Shown piece after piece: positions 26,298-35,213 of a stretch of DNA of 50,126 bases (positions within the stretch are counted from its first letter, which is position 1; each line of letters opens with the position of its first letter). Position numbers and translations under genes: made by a program. Source of the DNA: GCA-2716065 sp036123135 (GTDB lineage: Bacteria > Bacteroidota > Bacteroidia > Flavobacteriales_D > Parvicellaceae); the NCBI GenBank assembly GCA_036123135.1, contig JAZADZ010000080.1, forward strand, positions 1 to 50,126, written 5' to 3'. Under the pieces are notes generated by a model that worked only from the letters and a program-made list of their open reading frames with translations, was not told the origin of the DNA and ran no database searches.

Positions 26298-26663
26298 ATG
26301 AGTCTAACAATTAAAGGGCAATTGGTAAGAATATTGGATGTAGAAAGCGGGACAAGCAAAGCTGGAAAACAATGGAAAAAGCAATCATTTCTTATCAATA
26401 CTGGAGCACAATACAATCCTGAAATATGTTTCCAATTATTTGGCGAAGATAAAATTCAAATGCTAGATGGTATAGCTGCTGGAGACCAAATTGAAGTTTC
26501 CTTTAACCTTTCTTCAAGAGAGTACAATGGAAGATACTTCCACAATATTGATGCTTGGAAAATCTCCAAGGAATCCATTGCAGGACCCATGCAAGATGCT
26601 GTCCAGCCAGATACCAACCTAGAACCACTTGGAGAAGATGAGGCTGACGACCTTCCGTTTTAA
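26298..26663 (+). CDS. DUF3127 OB-fold protein with SSB-like acidic tail
   Basis: 121 residues. The core is a small beta-barrel: LTIKGQLVRILDV, KQWKKQSFLI, CFQLFGEDKI, and IEVSFNLSSREYNGRYFHNI. It matches the Bacteroidota DUF3127 family, an OB-fold thought to be related to single-stranded DNA-binding proteins. A disordered linker follows and the protein ends DEADDLPF, very close to the SSB C-terminal tip (DDIPF) that recruits partner proteins. The function of the family is not established. It lies 6 bases before the next transporter gene. Confidence 0.85.
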   Translation: MSLTIKGQLVRILDVESGTSKAGKQWKKQSFLINTGAQYNPEICFQLFGEDKIQMLDGIAAGDQIEVSFNLSSREYNGRYFHNIDAWKISKESIAGPMQDAVQPDTNLEPLGEDEADDLPF

Positions 26664-26669
26664 TTAAAT

Positions 26670-28265
26670 ATGTCATTTATTGACAAATACAGCAATACAT
26701 TTAAATATCTTCTTCCGAACCCTCTGACCATTGCTTTTCTACTTACTCTGTTAACGTTCTTACTGGCATTTTTCTTTTCAGATTTACAGGAAAATTTAGA
26801 AATTAAGCTTAGCAAAAACGGTGAAAACTACTCCATCATTACCACTGAAAAAATCAACTGGAGTAATGGATTAACTGTTGATTCGATTTATATCCACAAA
26901 TCTGAACTTTCATCGATTACAGGCGAATATAAATCTGTTGAAACAGCACATCCCAAAAAAATCTGGTTCACAAAGTCTAAGAACAACGACTTCAACTATC
27001 ATTTGGAGACTCCATCAAAACTAGAACAACTTTTCTCATTTTGGTATTCAGGACTTTGGGGGAAAGGAGGGCTTACATTTGCTTTTCAAATGATGTTGAT
27101 GCTAGTACTTGGTCACGTTCTTGCTTTAAGTCCTTCTTTAGAAAGGTCCATTAATAAAATCACTCCATATTGTAATACTACTGCAAAAGCCGCTTGCTTT
27201 GTTACGTTTTTTACACTGCTCACAAGCTGGTTTAATTGGGGATTAGGATTAATTTTCGGAGCAATATTTGCTAGAAAAGTTGGAGAATTCTCCATTCGAA
27301 ATAACACACCACTGAATTACGGATTAGTTGGTGCAGCAGGATACTCTGGATTAATGATTTGGCACGGTGGTATTTCAGGTTCCTCTTTAATCAAAGTTGC
27401 AGAAAATGGGCATTTTAAAGAACTTATTTCAAATACGGATTTGGTATCTCAGCTTCCTTCCTTCATTGGGTTTAATGAAACAGTTTTTTCATCAATGAAT
27501 ATTTTTGTAACAATTATTTTATTCATTTTACTTCCCTTTCTAATGTTTATAATCGGAAAAAAACATCCAGTACGTTCATTTAACATTTCAATTCGGGAAG
27601 ATGATAATACTAATATTAAAGTTAACAACACTGGAGCTGAAAGAATTGATCATTCTAAATTCTTTTCTTCATTGATTGGTGGTATAATTGTTGTATATGC
27701 TATTTTTTTAGCTGTAACTCATCCAACAGCTAAGCAATTAAGTTTTATAACTCCAAATTATATTAATTTTTTACTCTTAGGACTAGCTATTTTACTCAAT
27801 GGAAGTTTATTTCGATTTTTAAGCTCATTAGAACAGGCAATAATAGGAGTTGGAGGAATACTCATTCAATTTCCGCTTTATTTTGGGATTATGGGGATAA
27901 TGAGTAGTAGTGGAATGATCAATGATATCGCATCATTTTTTATTGTTATTTCCAACGAAACTACTTATCCAATATATACACTTCTAAGTGCTGGATTAGT
28001 CAATTTATTCGTTCCTAGTGGAGGTGGTCAATGGTATGTGCAAGGACCAATTGTAATTCAAACAGCGATTGAAATGGGAATTTCTATTCCAAAAAGCATT
28101 ATGGCCTTAGCCTATGGAGACCAACTAACCAATATGCTCCAGCCCTTTTGGGCCCTTCCTTTACTAGGATTAACAGGACTTAAGGCGAAGGAAATTCTTC
28201 CATACACTTTGATCTTAATGCTTTGTGGACTATTCATCTTCACTATTGCATTGATTTTATTTTAA
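26670..28265 (+). CDS. Short-chain fatty acid transporter, AtoE family
   Basis: 531 residues, multi-pass inner membrane. It shares the family landmarks: LPNPLTIAFLLTLLTF at the N-terminus, CFVTFFTLLTSWFNWGLGL, FVPSGGGQWYVQGPI, and AYGDQLTNMLQPFWALP. AtoE proteins are thought to take up short-chain fatty acids such as acetoacetate or butyrate. Relative to the roughly 440-residue enterobacterial AtoE, it has an additional soluble stretch of about 85-95 residues between the first helix and the FWYSGLWGKGG segment. That stretch is probably periplasmic. Confidence 0.88.
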   Translation: MSFIDKYSNTFKYLLPNPLTIAFLLTLLTFLLAFFFSDLQENLEIKLSKNGENYSIITTEKINWSNGLTVDSIYIHKSELSSITGEYKSVETAHPKKIWFTKSKNNDFNYHLETPSKLEQLFSFWYSGLWGKGGLTFAFQMMLMLVLGHVLALSPSLERSINKITPYCNTTAKAACFVTFFTLLTSWFNWGLGLIFGAIFARKVGEFSIRNNTPLNYGLVGAAGYSGLMIWHGGISGSSLIKVAENGHFKELISNTDLVSQLPSFIGFNETVFSSMNIFVTIILFILLPFLMFIIGKKHPVRSFNISIREDDNTNIKVNNTGAERIDHSKFFSSLIGGIIVVYAIFLAVTHPTAKQLSFITPNYINFLLLGLAILLNGSLFRFLSSLEQAIIGVGGILIQFPLYFGIMGIMSSSGMINDIASFFIVISNETTYPIYTLLSAGLVNLFVPSGGGQWYVQGPIVIQTAIEMGISIPKSIMALAYGDQLTNMLQPFWALPLLGLTGLKAKEILPYTLILMLCGLFIFTIALILF

Positions 28266-28307
28266 TTTTACTTTACACATATAACGCAAATTCTTAGTTT
28301 ATTTGTT

Positions 28308-29333
28308 ATGAAAAATACTGCCTACTTTTGTATCGTTGCTATTTCAATTGTTACCGCTCTTATATACGGCAAAAGCCTCCTTATCCCCTTTATTTTTGCT
28401 CTTCTGCTTTGGTTTCTATCTAGAAAACTCAGGCTTACATTTAACCGAATAAAATTTGTCAATAATTTTTTTCCTTCTTGGATGAAAAACACCGTTAGCT
28501 CACTTGTTATTTTATCCTTGCTAGTAGTTATTTCAAAAATACTAACCTCCAACATCAACACATTGGCATCAGCATCTCAAAATTACGACACTAACATAGG
28601 ATCTATTATAGAGTCGTTATCTCTGTATTTATCAGTGGACCTTGTTGAAACTTTAAAAGTCCAACTTGGGAACATTAATTTTGGAAATATTTTATCTCTA
28701 ATATTCAACTCTTTAACTGAACTTTTCGGTAATTTATTTATGATCATTATATATGTATTATTTATTTTTCTAGAGGAAGTAAATTTTCATAAAAAACTCC
28801 TTCTTGCCTTCTCCACAAAAAACAAACAAGATAAAATCTCTACTGTAATCGATGAAATTGAAGCTTCAGTTACAAACTACTTGGGATTGAAAACTTTAGT
28901 GAGCTTAAGTACTGGTTTTCTAAGCTACTTGGTATTACTTTTCATTGGTATTGACGCTCCCATCTTTTGGGCATTTCTAATTACATTGTTAAATTACATT
29001 CCAACCATTGGATCTTTGATTGCAACAGTTTTTCCAGCGACCTATTGTCTTTTACAATTTGGAGAGCTTTATCCTTTTGTTTTGGTACTTATTTTAGTTG
29101 GACTAATTCAGATAATTATTGGAAACATCTTAGAACCAAGATTGATGGGAAATTCTCTAAATATTAGCTCACTTGCTACACTCATAACATTATCTATTTG
29201 GGGGTCAATTTGGGGGATCACTGGGATGTTTTTAAGTGTTCCTATTTCCGTAATACTCATAATTATACTTTCACAATTTCCTTCCACTAGACCTGTCGCA
29301 ATAATGCTTTCTGACAAAGGGGAAATCAATTAA
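28308..29333 (+). CDS. AI-2E family transporter (PerM-like)
   Basis: 341 residues with eight predicted helices and the family pattern: a central helical stretch, LGLKTLVSLSTGFLSYLVLL, APIFWAFLITLLNYIPTIGS, and NILEPRLMGNSLNISSLATL near the end. The family includes exporters of small molecules and Na+/H+ antiporters, so the substrate is open. A near-match to the -7 box (TTTATTTG) ends only 2 bases before the ATG. It is followed by an SLC13 gene after 3 bases. Confidence 0.88.
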   Translation: MKNTAYFCIVAISIVTALIYGKSLLIPFIFALLLWFLSRKLRLTFNRIKFVNNFFPSWMKNTVSSLVILSLLVVISKILTSNINTLASASQNYDTNIGSIIESLSLYLSVDLVETLKVQLGNINFGNILSLIFNSLTELFGNLFMIIIYVLFIFLEEVNFHKKLLLAFSTKNKQDKISTVIDEIEASVTNYLGLKTLVSLSTGFLSYLVLLFIGIDAPIFWAFLITLLNYIPTIGSLIATVFPATYCLLQFGELYPFVLVLILVGLIQIIIGNILEPRLMGNSLNISSLATLITLSIWGSIWGITGMFLSVPISVILIIILSQFPSTRPVAIMLSDKGEIN

Positions 29334-29336
29334 TTT

Positions 29337-30761
29337 TTGAAAGAAAATAAAAACATATTCATTTTAGCAGGACCTGTTGTATTTACAATTTTATTTATCA
29401 TTGGTCCTCCTGAATCTTTAAACAAGGAATCTTTTGGACTTTTATTAACTGTAATCTGGATGGCGATTTGGTGGATTACAGAGGCTATCCCTATTGGAGT
29501 AACTTCCCTACTTCCTATTGTTTTATTTCCGATTCTTGGAATTATGGATCTTTCCATTACTGCTGAATCTTATGGAAATAAAATTATTTTCTTATTTATT
29601 GGAGGATTTATCTTGGCATTAGCTGTCGAAAAATGGAACCTTCATAAAAGAATTGCTCTTTCAATAATTTCAATCATTGGAACTAATATATCCAATGTAA
29701 TGCTTGGCTTTATGCTAGCAACAGCCTTTCTTTCAATGTGGATTTCTAACACTGCAACAACTGTTATGATGTTGCCTATAGCGTTATCCGTCATTGCACA
29801 ATTTAAAACTGAAAATGAAGAAACTGCAATAACATTTGGAAAAGCACTAATGCTTAGCATCGCTTTTAGCGCTTCAATTGGTGGTCTTGGAACATTAATT
29901 GGTACTCCTCCTAATTTGATTTTTGCAAGTTTTGTTCAGGAAAACTATGGCATAGAAATTAGCTTTGTACAGTGGATGAAAATTGGAATCCCCATTTCAT
30001 TATCTCTTCTTTTTATAGCTTGGATATATTTGACAAAATTTGCTTTCACATTTAAAACAGCTAAAGTTTCAATCAGGAAAAATGAACTTTCAAACCAGCT
30101 TAAAAAACTCGGGCCCATGTCATGTGAAGAAAAATGGGTGCTATTGGTTTTTACGGTAACAGTATTTTGCTGGATTACCCGTTCTTTTTTACTTAATCAA
30201 ATCATCCCAAAAATTGACGATACAATCATTGCAATTTGCGCAGCTATTTTGCTTTTTATACTACCAAGTAATGAAAAAAATAAAAAATTAATGTCATGGA
30301 ATGATGCACTTAAACTCCCTTGGGGAATACTTCTTCTTTTTGGAGGTGGATTGGCAATTGCCAGTGGATTTAAAACTACTGGACTTGCAGTGTGGGTAGG
30401 CAATCAGTTGTCAATTTTTGAAGGAATTTCACTGATTCTAATTGTCCTTTTAACGATTGCAATGGTAAATTTTTTAACTGAAGTAACGTCAAATTTAGCA
30501 ACTACTTCCATGTTACTACCCATAATGGCACCTCTTGCTTTAGCTATAAATGTTGATGCTTATACTCTTATGATTTGTACAACTTTAGCTGCATCTTGTG
30601 CATTTATGCTTCCAGTAGCCACGCCTCCAAATGCAGTTGTTTTTGGATCTAAACTGCTCAAAATTTCTGAGATGGCAAAAGTTGGTTTCTGGATGAATAT
30701 CTTGTCAATTGTAATTTTGACCCTTCTAGTATATTACTATTTTCCATTAGTATGGAATTAG
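29337..30761 (+). CDS. SLC13/DASS family sodium-coupled anion transporter
   Basis: 474 residues from a TTG start, 3 bases after the AI-2E gene. Family motifs: WWITEAIPIGVTSLLPI, the first Na+/substrate motif WISNTATTVMMLPIAL, IGGLGTLIGTPPN, and the second motif FLTEVTSNLATTSMLLPI (SNL where the family often has SNT). The end has FMLPVATPPNAVVFGS. The substrate is probably a dicarboxylate or sulfate, not decidable here. Confidence 0.92.
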   Translation: MKENKNIFILAGPVVFTILFIIGPPESLNKESFGLLLTVIWMAIWWITEAIPIGVTSLLPIVLFPILGIMDLSITAESYGNKIIFLFIGGFILALAVEKWNLHKRIALSIISIIGTNISNVMLGFMLATAFLSMWISNTATTVMMLPIALSVIAQFKTENEETAITFGKALMLSIAFSASIGGLGTLIGTPPNLIFASFVQENYGIEISFVQWMKIGIPISLSLLFIAWIYLTKFAFTFKTAKVSIRKNELSNQLKKLGPMSCEEKWVLLVFTVTVFCWITRSFLLNQIIPKIDDTIIAICAAILLFILPSNEKNKKLMSWNDALKLPWGILLLFGGGLAIASGFKTTGLAVWVGNQLSIFEGISLILIVLLTIAMVNFLTEVTSNLATTSMLLPIMAPLALAINVDAYTLMICTTLAASCAFMLPVATPPNAVVFGSKLLKISEMAKVGFWMNILSIVILTLLVYYYFPLVWN

Positions 30762-30784
30762 AAGTTTTATTAAAACAAATTAAC

Positions 30785-33700
30785 TTAATCTACAAGTTGC
30801 CAAGACCCTGTTTTAATAAGTGGCTCAGCTTGTTTGAACTTCATTTCTTTGGTTTCACCACTTTGAAGGTTGAGCACCTTAACTCTTTGATTTCTTCCAG
30901 GCCTTTTAAGAACAGAGACTGGTTGTCTTTTTTGCATACCGCCCTGGTTCTGTTGTGCCATTTGAGCATTTTGTCTAGTCGACTGACCCAAATCTTCTCG
31001 TCCAGTTTTAAGTTTGCTTAAGTCCTGTTTTGGTGGTGGAGCAGACATCTTAGACTGAGTTGAAGATTCTTTCTCATTGGGAAGCTGAGCTTTCATTAAA
31101 AATGAAATAATGTCTCTGTTGAGCTTGTCCAACATGGATTTAAAAAGTTCGTAGCCTTCTAGTTTATAAATCAAAAGTGGATCTTTTTGCTCGTACTGTG
31201 CATTTTGAGCACTCTGCTTTAGAAAGTCCATTTCTCTTAAATGCTCTTTCCATTCATTATCAATAAATCCAAGAGTTATGCTACGCTCCAAGGCAGTTAT
31301 TGCTTTTAACCCTTTTGACTCGTATGCTTCCTTTAGATTAACCACAATTTTAATGCCTTTTCTACCATCAGTAAAAGGAATTACAATATTTTCAAAACTT
31401 TTAGATTGATTTTCGTATACGTTTTGAATAACAGGGAAAACACGATCTTGAATAATTTGTGATTTTCTGTCGTAAGCTTCTCTCGCAGAACGATATAATT
31501 TTTCAATTAGAACTTCTGGTTCAGCACTAACAAATTCTTCCTCGGAAAAGGGGCATTGAATACCAAAATTTCGAATAATATCAAATGAAACTCCATCAAA
31601 GTCACCACTCTCTTGAAAAGAATAAATGGTCGATTCAGAAACGTCATACAATACATTGTCTAAATCCAGTTCAAGCTTATCACCAAATAGAGCATTTTTT
31701 CTTCTTGAATAGATGGCAGTTCTTTGAGAGTTCATCACATCGTCAAATTCCAATAAACGCTTACGGATGCCAAAGTTATTTTCTTCAACTTTTTTCTGTG
31801 CTCTTTCAATTGATTTGCTAATTATCGAATGTTGGATTACCTCACCTTCTTTGTGACCCATTCTATCCATCATTTTAGCAATTCTTTCAGATCCAAAAAG
31901 TCGCATCAAGTTGTCCTCAAGAGAAACGAAAAACTGAGATGCTCCAGGGTCGCCCTGCCTTCCAGATCGGCCTCTAAGCTGTCTATCCACTCTTCTTGAG
32001 TCATGACGTTCAGTTCCAATAATTGCCAAACCGCCATTTTCTTTTACATTTTCTCCAAGTTTAATGTCTGTTCCTCTACCAGCCATATTTGTAGCAATGG
32101 TAACCGTTCCAGCTTTCCCTGCCTCAGTAACTACCTCTGCTTCTTTTTGATGAAGTTTGGCATTTAAAACTTGATGAGAAAGTTTTTTCATTTTGAGCAT
32201 TCTAGAAAGTAGCTCAGAAACTTCAACTGAAGTTGTACCAACTAAAACTGGCCTTCCTTCATTCCTTAATCGTTCAATTTCATCAATTATAGCATTGTAC
32301 TTCTCTCTTGCTGTCTTGTACACTAAATCTTGTTGGTCTTTTCGAATGACAGGCTTGTTGGTTTGAACAACAACAACATCCAACTTATAAATGTCCCAAA
32401 ACTCTTTGGCCTCAGTTTCGGCTGTACCAGTCATTCCGGCAAGCTTGTGATACATTCTAAAGTAATTTTGGAGTGTGATGGTTGCATAGGTTTGCGATGC
32501 AGCCTCAACCTTTACATTCTCCTTAGCTTCTATGGCTTGGTGAAGACCGTCAGAGTATCTTCTTCCATCCATAATCCTTCCTGTCTGCTCATCGACAATT
32601 TTTACTTTATTGTCCATTACAACATATTCAACGTCTTTTTCAAAAAGTGCATATGCTTTTAGCAACTGATTGATAGAATGGATTCTTTCAGCCTTTACGG
32701 TGTAATCAGACATGAGCTCGTCTTTGAGTTTGAGCTGCTTATCAGGACTACTTCCACTAGCTTCAATTTCTGCAATTTTTGTTCCAATATCGGGAAGGAT
32801 ATAAAAATCTGGATCTTCTTGACCTGAAATTAAATCAATTCCTTTTTCAGTCAAATCAATGGTGTTGTTTTTCTCATCAATTACAAAATAGAGCACCTCA
32901 TCTGCCTTGGGCATTTCTTTAGCATTGTCCTGAAGATAAAAGTTCTCTGTTTTCTGAAGTTGAATCTTTATTCCTGGCTCACTTAGATATTTAATAATTG
33001 CCTTGCTCTTGGGTAACCCTCTAAAAGACCTTAAAAGCGAAAGTCCACCCTGCTCAATTAGGGTTTTTAATTCTTTCTTATCAATGCCCTCTTGGTTGGC
33101 TTTTGCAAGTTTTGTTTTGGCCTCTGAAAGCAGCGAATTGACAAGTTTACGTTGGTGACTAACTAATTTTTCAATTTTTGGTTTTAAAACAGAAAATTCC
33201 TGTTCATCGCCTCTAGGAACAGGTCCAGAAATGATAAGCGGTGTTCTTGCATCGTCAATCAGTACGGAATCCACTTCATCAATTATTGCAAAATGATGTT
33301 TTCTCTGAACCATTGCATCGGGTTCACTAACCATATTGTCTCTCAAATAATCAAAGCCAAATTCATTATTTGTACCAAACGTAATATCCGCATTGTATGC
33401 CGCAATTCTTTCAGAAGAGTGTGGTTTATGGTTATCAATACAATCAACTGAAAGGCCATGAAATTGATATATTGGACCCATCCATTCGGCATCTCTTTTT
33501 GCTAAATAATTGTTCACAGTTATAACATGAACTCCTTTACCTGCAAGAGCATTCAAATAGACTGGAAGAGTTGCGACAAGAGTTTTCCCCTCACCAGTCA
33601 TCATCTCTGCAATTTTACCATTGTGAAGAGCAGTTCCACCCATCAATTGAACATCGTAATGAATCATATTCCACACGATATCGGAACCAGCTGCATTCCA

Positions 33701-34174
33701 ATGATTCATCCAAATAGCCTTTTCATCAGAGATGGTGATGTTTTCGAATTTTTCGGATAATTCAATGTCCATTTGACTAGCAGTTACGGTCAGCTTGCCG
33801 AACTCACAAAGTCTCCTTGCTGTTTCTTTTACAACTGCAAAGGCTTCTGGTAGAATATCCATAAGCACTTGTTCCAATTGCTCGTCTTCTGTTTTTTCAA
33901 GATTTTCAATTTCTGAAAAAATATTCTCTTTCTGATCTATGGCTGTTTGAGAGGACTGTGCTTTATCTTTTAAAGCATTGATTTTTGATGTTATTTCTAA
34001 ATTGTGTTTTTCAATCCTTTTCTTAAAATCTGCTGTTTTGGCCCTGAGTTCGTCATCACTGATAGCACTAAGCTTTTCGAATTCATTGTTTATGCGCTCA
34101 ACTATTGGAAGTAATTCTTGTAAATCACGTTTAGATTTATCACCAAATAATTTCTTTACTATTGTATTGAACAT
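30785..34174 (-). CDS. secA: Preprotein translocase ATPase SecA
   Basis: Motor for post-translational export through SecYEG. 1129 residues, longer than E. coli SecA (901) but usual for Bacteroidota. Walker A region MTGEGKTLVATLPVYLNAL, the DEAD-type FAIIDEVDSVLID, preprotein-binding segments, GMTGTAETEAKEFWDIY, and ATNMAGRGTDIKL. The arginine-finger part is GRSGRQGDPGASQFFVSLEDNLMR. A Bacteroidota-type insertion follows NBD1 (about residues 320-460), and a Gln-rich tail replaces the zinc C-terminus. A TACATTTG box ends 4 bases before the ATG, which predicts a leaderless transcript. Confidence 0.97.
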   Translation of the reverse strand: MFNTIVKKLFGDKSKRDLQELLPIVERINNEFEKLSAISDDELRAKTADFKKRIEKHNLEITSKINALKDKAQSSQTAIDQKENIFSEIENLEKTEDEQLEQVLMDILPEAFAVVKETARRLCEFGKLTVTASQMDIELSEKFENITISDEKAIWMNHWNAAGSDIVWNMIHYDVQLMGGTALHNGKIAEMMTGEGKTLVATLPVYLNALAGKGVHVITVNNYLAKRDAEWMGPIYQFHGLSVDCIDNHKPHSSERIAAYNADITFGTNNEFGFDYLRDNMVSEPDAMVQRKHHFAIIDEVDSVLIDDARTPLIISGPVPRGDEQEFSVLKPKIEKLVSHQRKLVNSLLSEAKTKLAKANQEGIDKKELKTLIEQGGLSLLRSFRGLPKSKAIIKYLSEPGIKIQLQKTENFYLQDNAKEMPKADEVLYFVIDEKNNTIDLTEKGIDLISGQEDPDFYILPDIGTKIAEIEASGSSPDKQLKLKDELMSDYTVKAERIHSINQLLKAYALFEKDVEYVVMDNKVKIVDEQTGRIMDGRRYSDGLHQAIEAKENVKVEAASQTYATITLQNYFRMYHKLAGMTGTAETEAKEFWDIYKLDVVVVQTNKPVIRKDQQDLVYKTAREKYNAIIDEIERLRNEGRPVLVGTTSVEVSELLSRMLKMKKLSHQVLNAKLHQKEAEVVTEAGKAGTVTIATNMAGRGTDIKLGENVKENGGLAIIGTERHDSRRVDRQLRGRSGRQGDPGASQFFVSLEDNLMRLFGSERIAKMMDRMGHKEGEVIQHSIISKSIERAQKKVEENNFGIRKRLLEFDDVMNSQRTAIYSRRKNALFGDKLELDLDNVLYDVSESTIYSFQESGDFDGVSFDIIRNFGIQCPFSEEEFVSAEPEVLIEKLYRSAREAYDRKSQIIQDRVFPVIQNVYENQSKSFENIVIPFTDGRKGIKIVVNLKEAYESKGLKAITALERSITLGFIDNEWKEHLREMDFLKQSAQNAQYEQKDPLLIYKLEGYELFKSMLDKLNRDIISFLMKAQLPNEKESSTQSKMSAPPPKQDLSKLKTGREDLGQSTRQNAQMAQQNQGGMQKRQPVSVLKRPGRNQRVKVLNLQSGETKEMKFKQAEPLIKTGSWQLVD

Positions 34175-34178
34175 TTTT

Positions 34179-34186
34179 CAAATGTA
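34179..34186 (-). promoter_or_regulatory. Putative -7 box of secA promoter
   Basis: TACATTTG on the minus strand, a perfect consensus, 4 bases before the secA ATG. A TATTTTTG further upstream could be a second promoter. Confidence 0.6.
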
Positions 34187-34234
34187 TTAACGGCTAACAA
34201 AAATAATCGATTAGTTAACATCCAATGGAATAAT

Positions 34235-34304
34235 AGCCAATTAATTGGCTTCATAAACTATACCAGTTTTTCATTCACTGACACTATGTCGGTTGAATGA
34301 AAAA
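34235..34304. other. Palindrome and long hairpin upstream of secA
   Basis: A perfect 16-bp palindrome AGCCAATTAATTGGCT at 34235-34250. Next, TTTTTCATTCA (34267-34277) pairs with TGAATGAAAAA (34294-34304), and the inner CTGAC pairs with GTCGG with one bulged base, giving an about 16-bp stem with a 5-base loop. No U-tract follows on either side, so it does not look like a normal terminator. It lies in the 186-bp gap between DUF2795 and secA. Confidence 0.45.
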
Positions 34305-34360
34305 ATCATTTCATTTTAGAAAACTTTCAAGAAGGAAAAATAATATGTGAGGGATGAAGA

Positions 34361-34582
34361 TTAGTATTCGTCTTCATTAAAGAAAAAATCTTCTTTAGTA
34401 GGATAGTCGGGCCATATTTCTTCAATTGTATCGTAACTTTCGCCTTCATCTTCAAGAGCCTGTAAATTTTCAACTACTTCTAAAGGAGCTCCTGTTCTCA
34501 TTGCGAAATCAATTAACTCATCTTTTGTTGCTGGCCAGGGTGCGTCCTCCAAATACGATGCTAATTCAAGTGTCCAATACAT
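34361..34582 (-). CDS. DUF2795 protein
   Basis: 73 residues, acidic. It begins MYWTLELASYLEDAPWPATKDELIDFAMRTG (positions 1-31) and continues with APLEVVENLQALEDEGESYD, the typical short DUF2795 pattern of a helix bundle. The function is unknown. It is a single gene between secA and pduO, with a full promoter upstream. Confidence 0.85.
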   Translation of the reverse strand: MYWTLELASYLEDAPWPATKDELIDFAMRTGAPLEVVENLQALEDEGESYDTIEEIWPDYPTKEDFFFNEDEY

Positions 34583-34613
34583 ACTAAGAATTTATTTATG
34601 CTGTTTTATGGCG

Positions 34614-34644
34614 CAAAAATAATTTTTTTGTTGATACATCAAAA
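34614..34644 (-). promoter_or_regulatory. DUF2795 gene promoter
   Basis: On the minus strand: TTTTG, then 18 bases, then TATTTTTG (34614-34621), 31 bases before the ATG. A good fit to the Bacteroidota consensus. Confidence 0.6.
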
Positions 34645-34661
34645 TAAAATATAACTTAAAA

Positions 34662-35213
34662 TTATTTTTTTGGATGCCATGGAATTTCATCGACGTTTAA
34701 GTCGACAGCTAATATTCTAGACAAGACAAATAAATAGTCAGAAAGACGGTTTAGGTACTGAATAATAAAGGGAGAAACATCTTCAGTTTCAGAAAGCTGA
34801 ATCACAATTCGCTCACAACGTCTACACACCGTTCGAGCCAAATGACAATACGAAACAATGGTATGTCCTCCAGGAAGTATAAAACTAGTCATGGGAGTAA
34901 GATTTTTCTGTAACAAATCAATTTCTTTTTCTACAAGAAATACATCTTTTTCACAAATCTCAGGAATTGAAAAAGTTGACTTTTTATTACCAAGAGCAGA
35001 TAAATTTGAACCAATTGTGAAAATTCTATCCTGCACCTCAAGTAAAAAATCCTTGTATTGTTGCTTAATGGATTGATCTTTAATTAACCCAATCCAGGAG
35101 TTCAATTCATCAGATGTTCCGTATGCATTTATTCTTAAATCAAACTTTTTTACTCTATCACCTCCAAGAAGTGAAGTTTTACCTTTATCACCCGATTTAG
35201 TATATATTTTCAT
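34662..35213 (-). CDS. ATP:cob(I)alamin adenosyltransferase (PduO type)
   Basis: Makes adenosylcobalamin, the cofactor of methylmalonyl-CoA mutase. 183 residues with the ATP-binding N-terminus TKSGDKGKTSLLGGDRVKK, the middle INAYGTSDELNSWIG, and ARTVCRRCER near the C-terminus. Its ATG overlaps the dusB stop by 4 bases (ATGA), so it is the second gene of a two-gene operon. It shows that this cell uses B12. Confidence 0.94.
   Translation of the reverse strand: MKIYTKSGDKGKTSLLGGDRVKKFDLRINAYGTSDELNSWIGLIKDQSIKQQYKDFLLEVQDRIFTIGSNLSALGNKKSTFSIPEICEKDVFLVEKEIDLLQKNLTPMTSFILPGGHTIVSYCHLARTVCRRCERIVIQLSETEDVSPFIIQYLNRLSDYLFVLSRILAVDLNVDEIPWHPKK

Noticed and set aside
30752..31021. Plus-strand open frame over the end of secA
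   Set aside because: Antisense shadow of the Gln-rich SecA tail.
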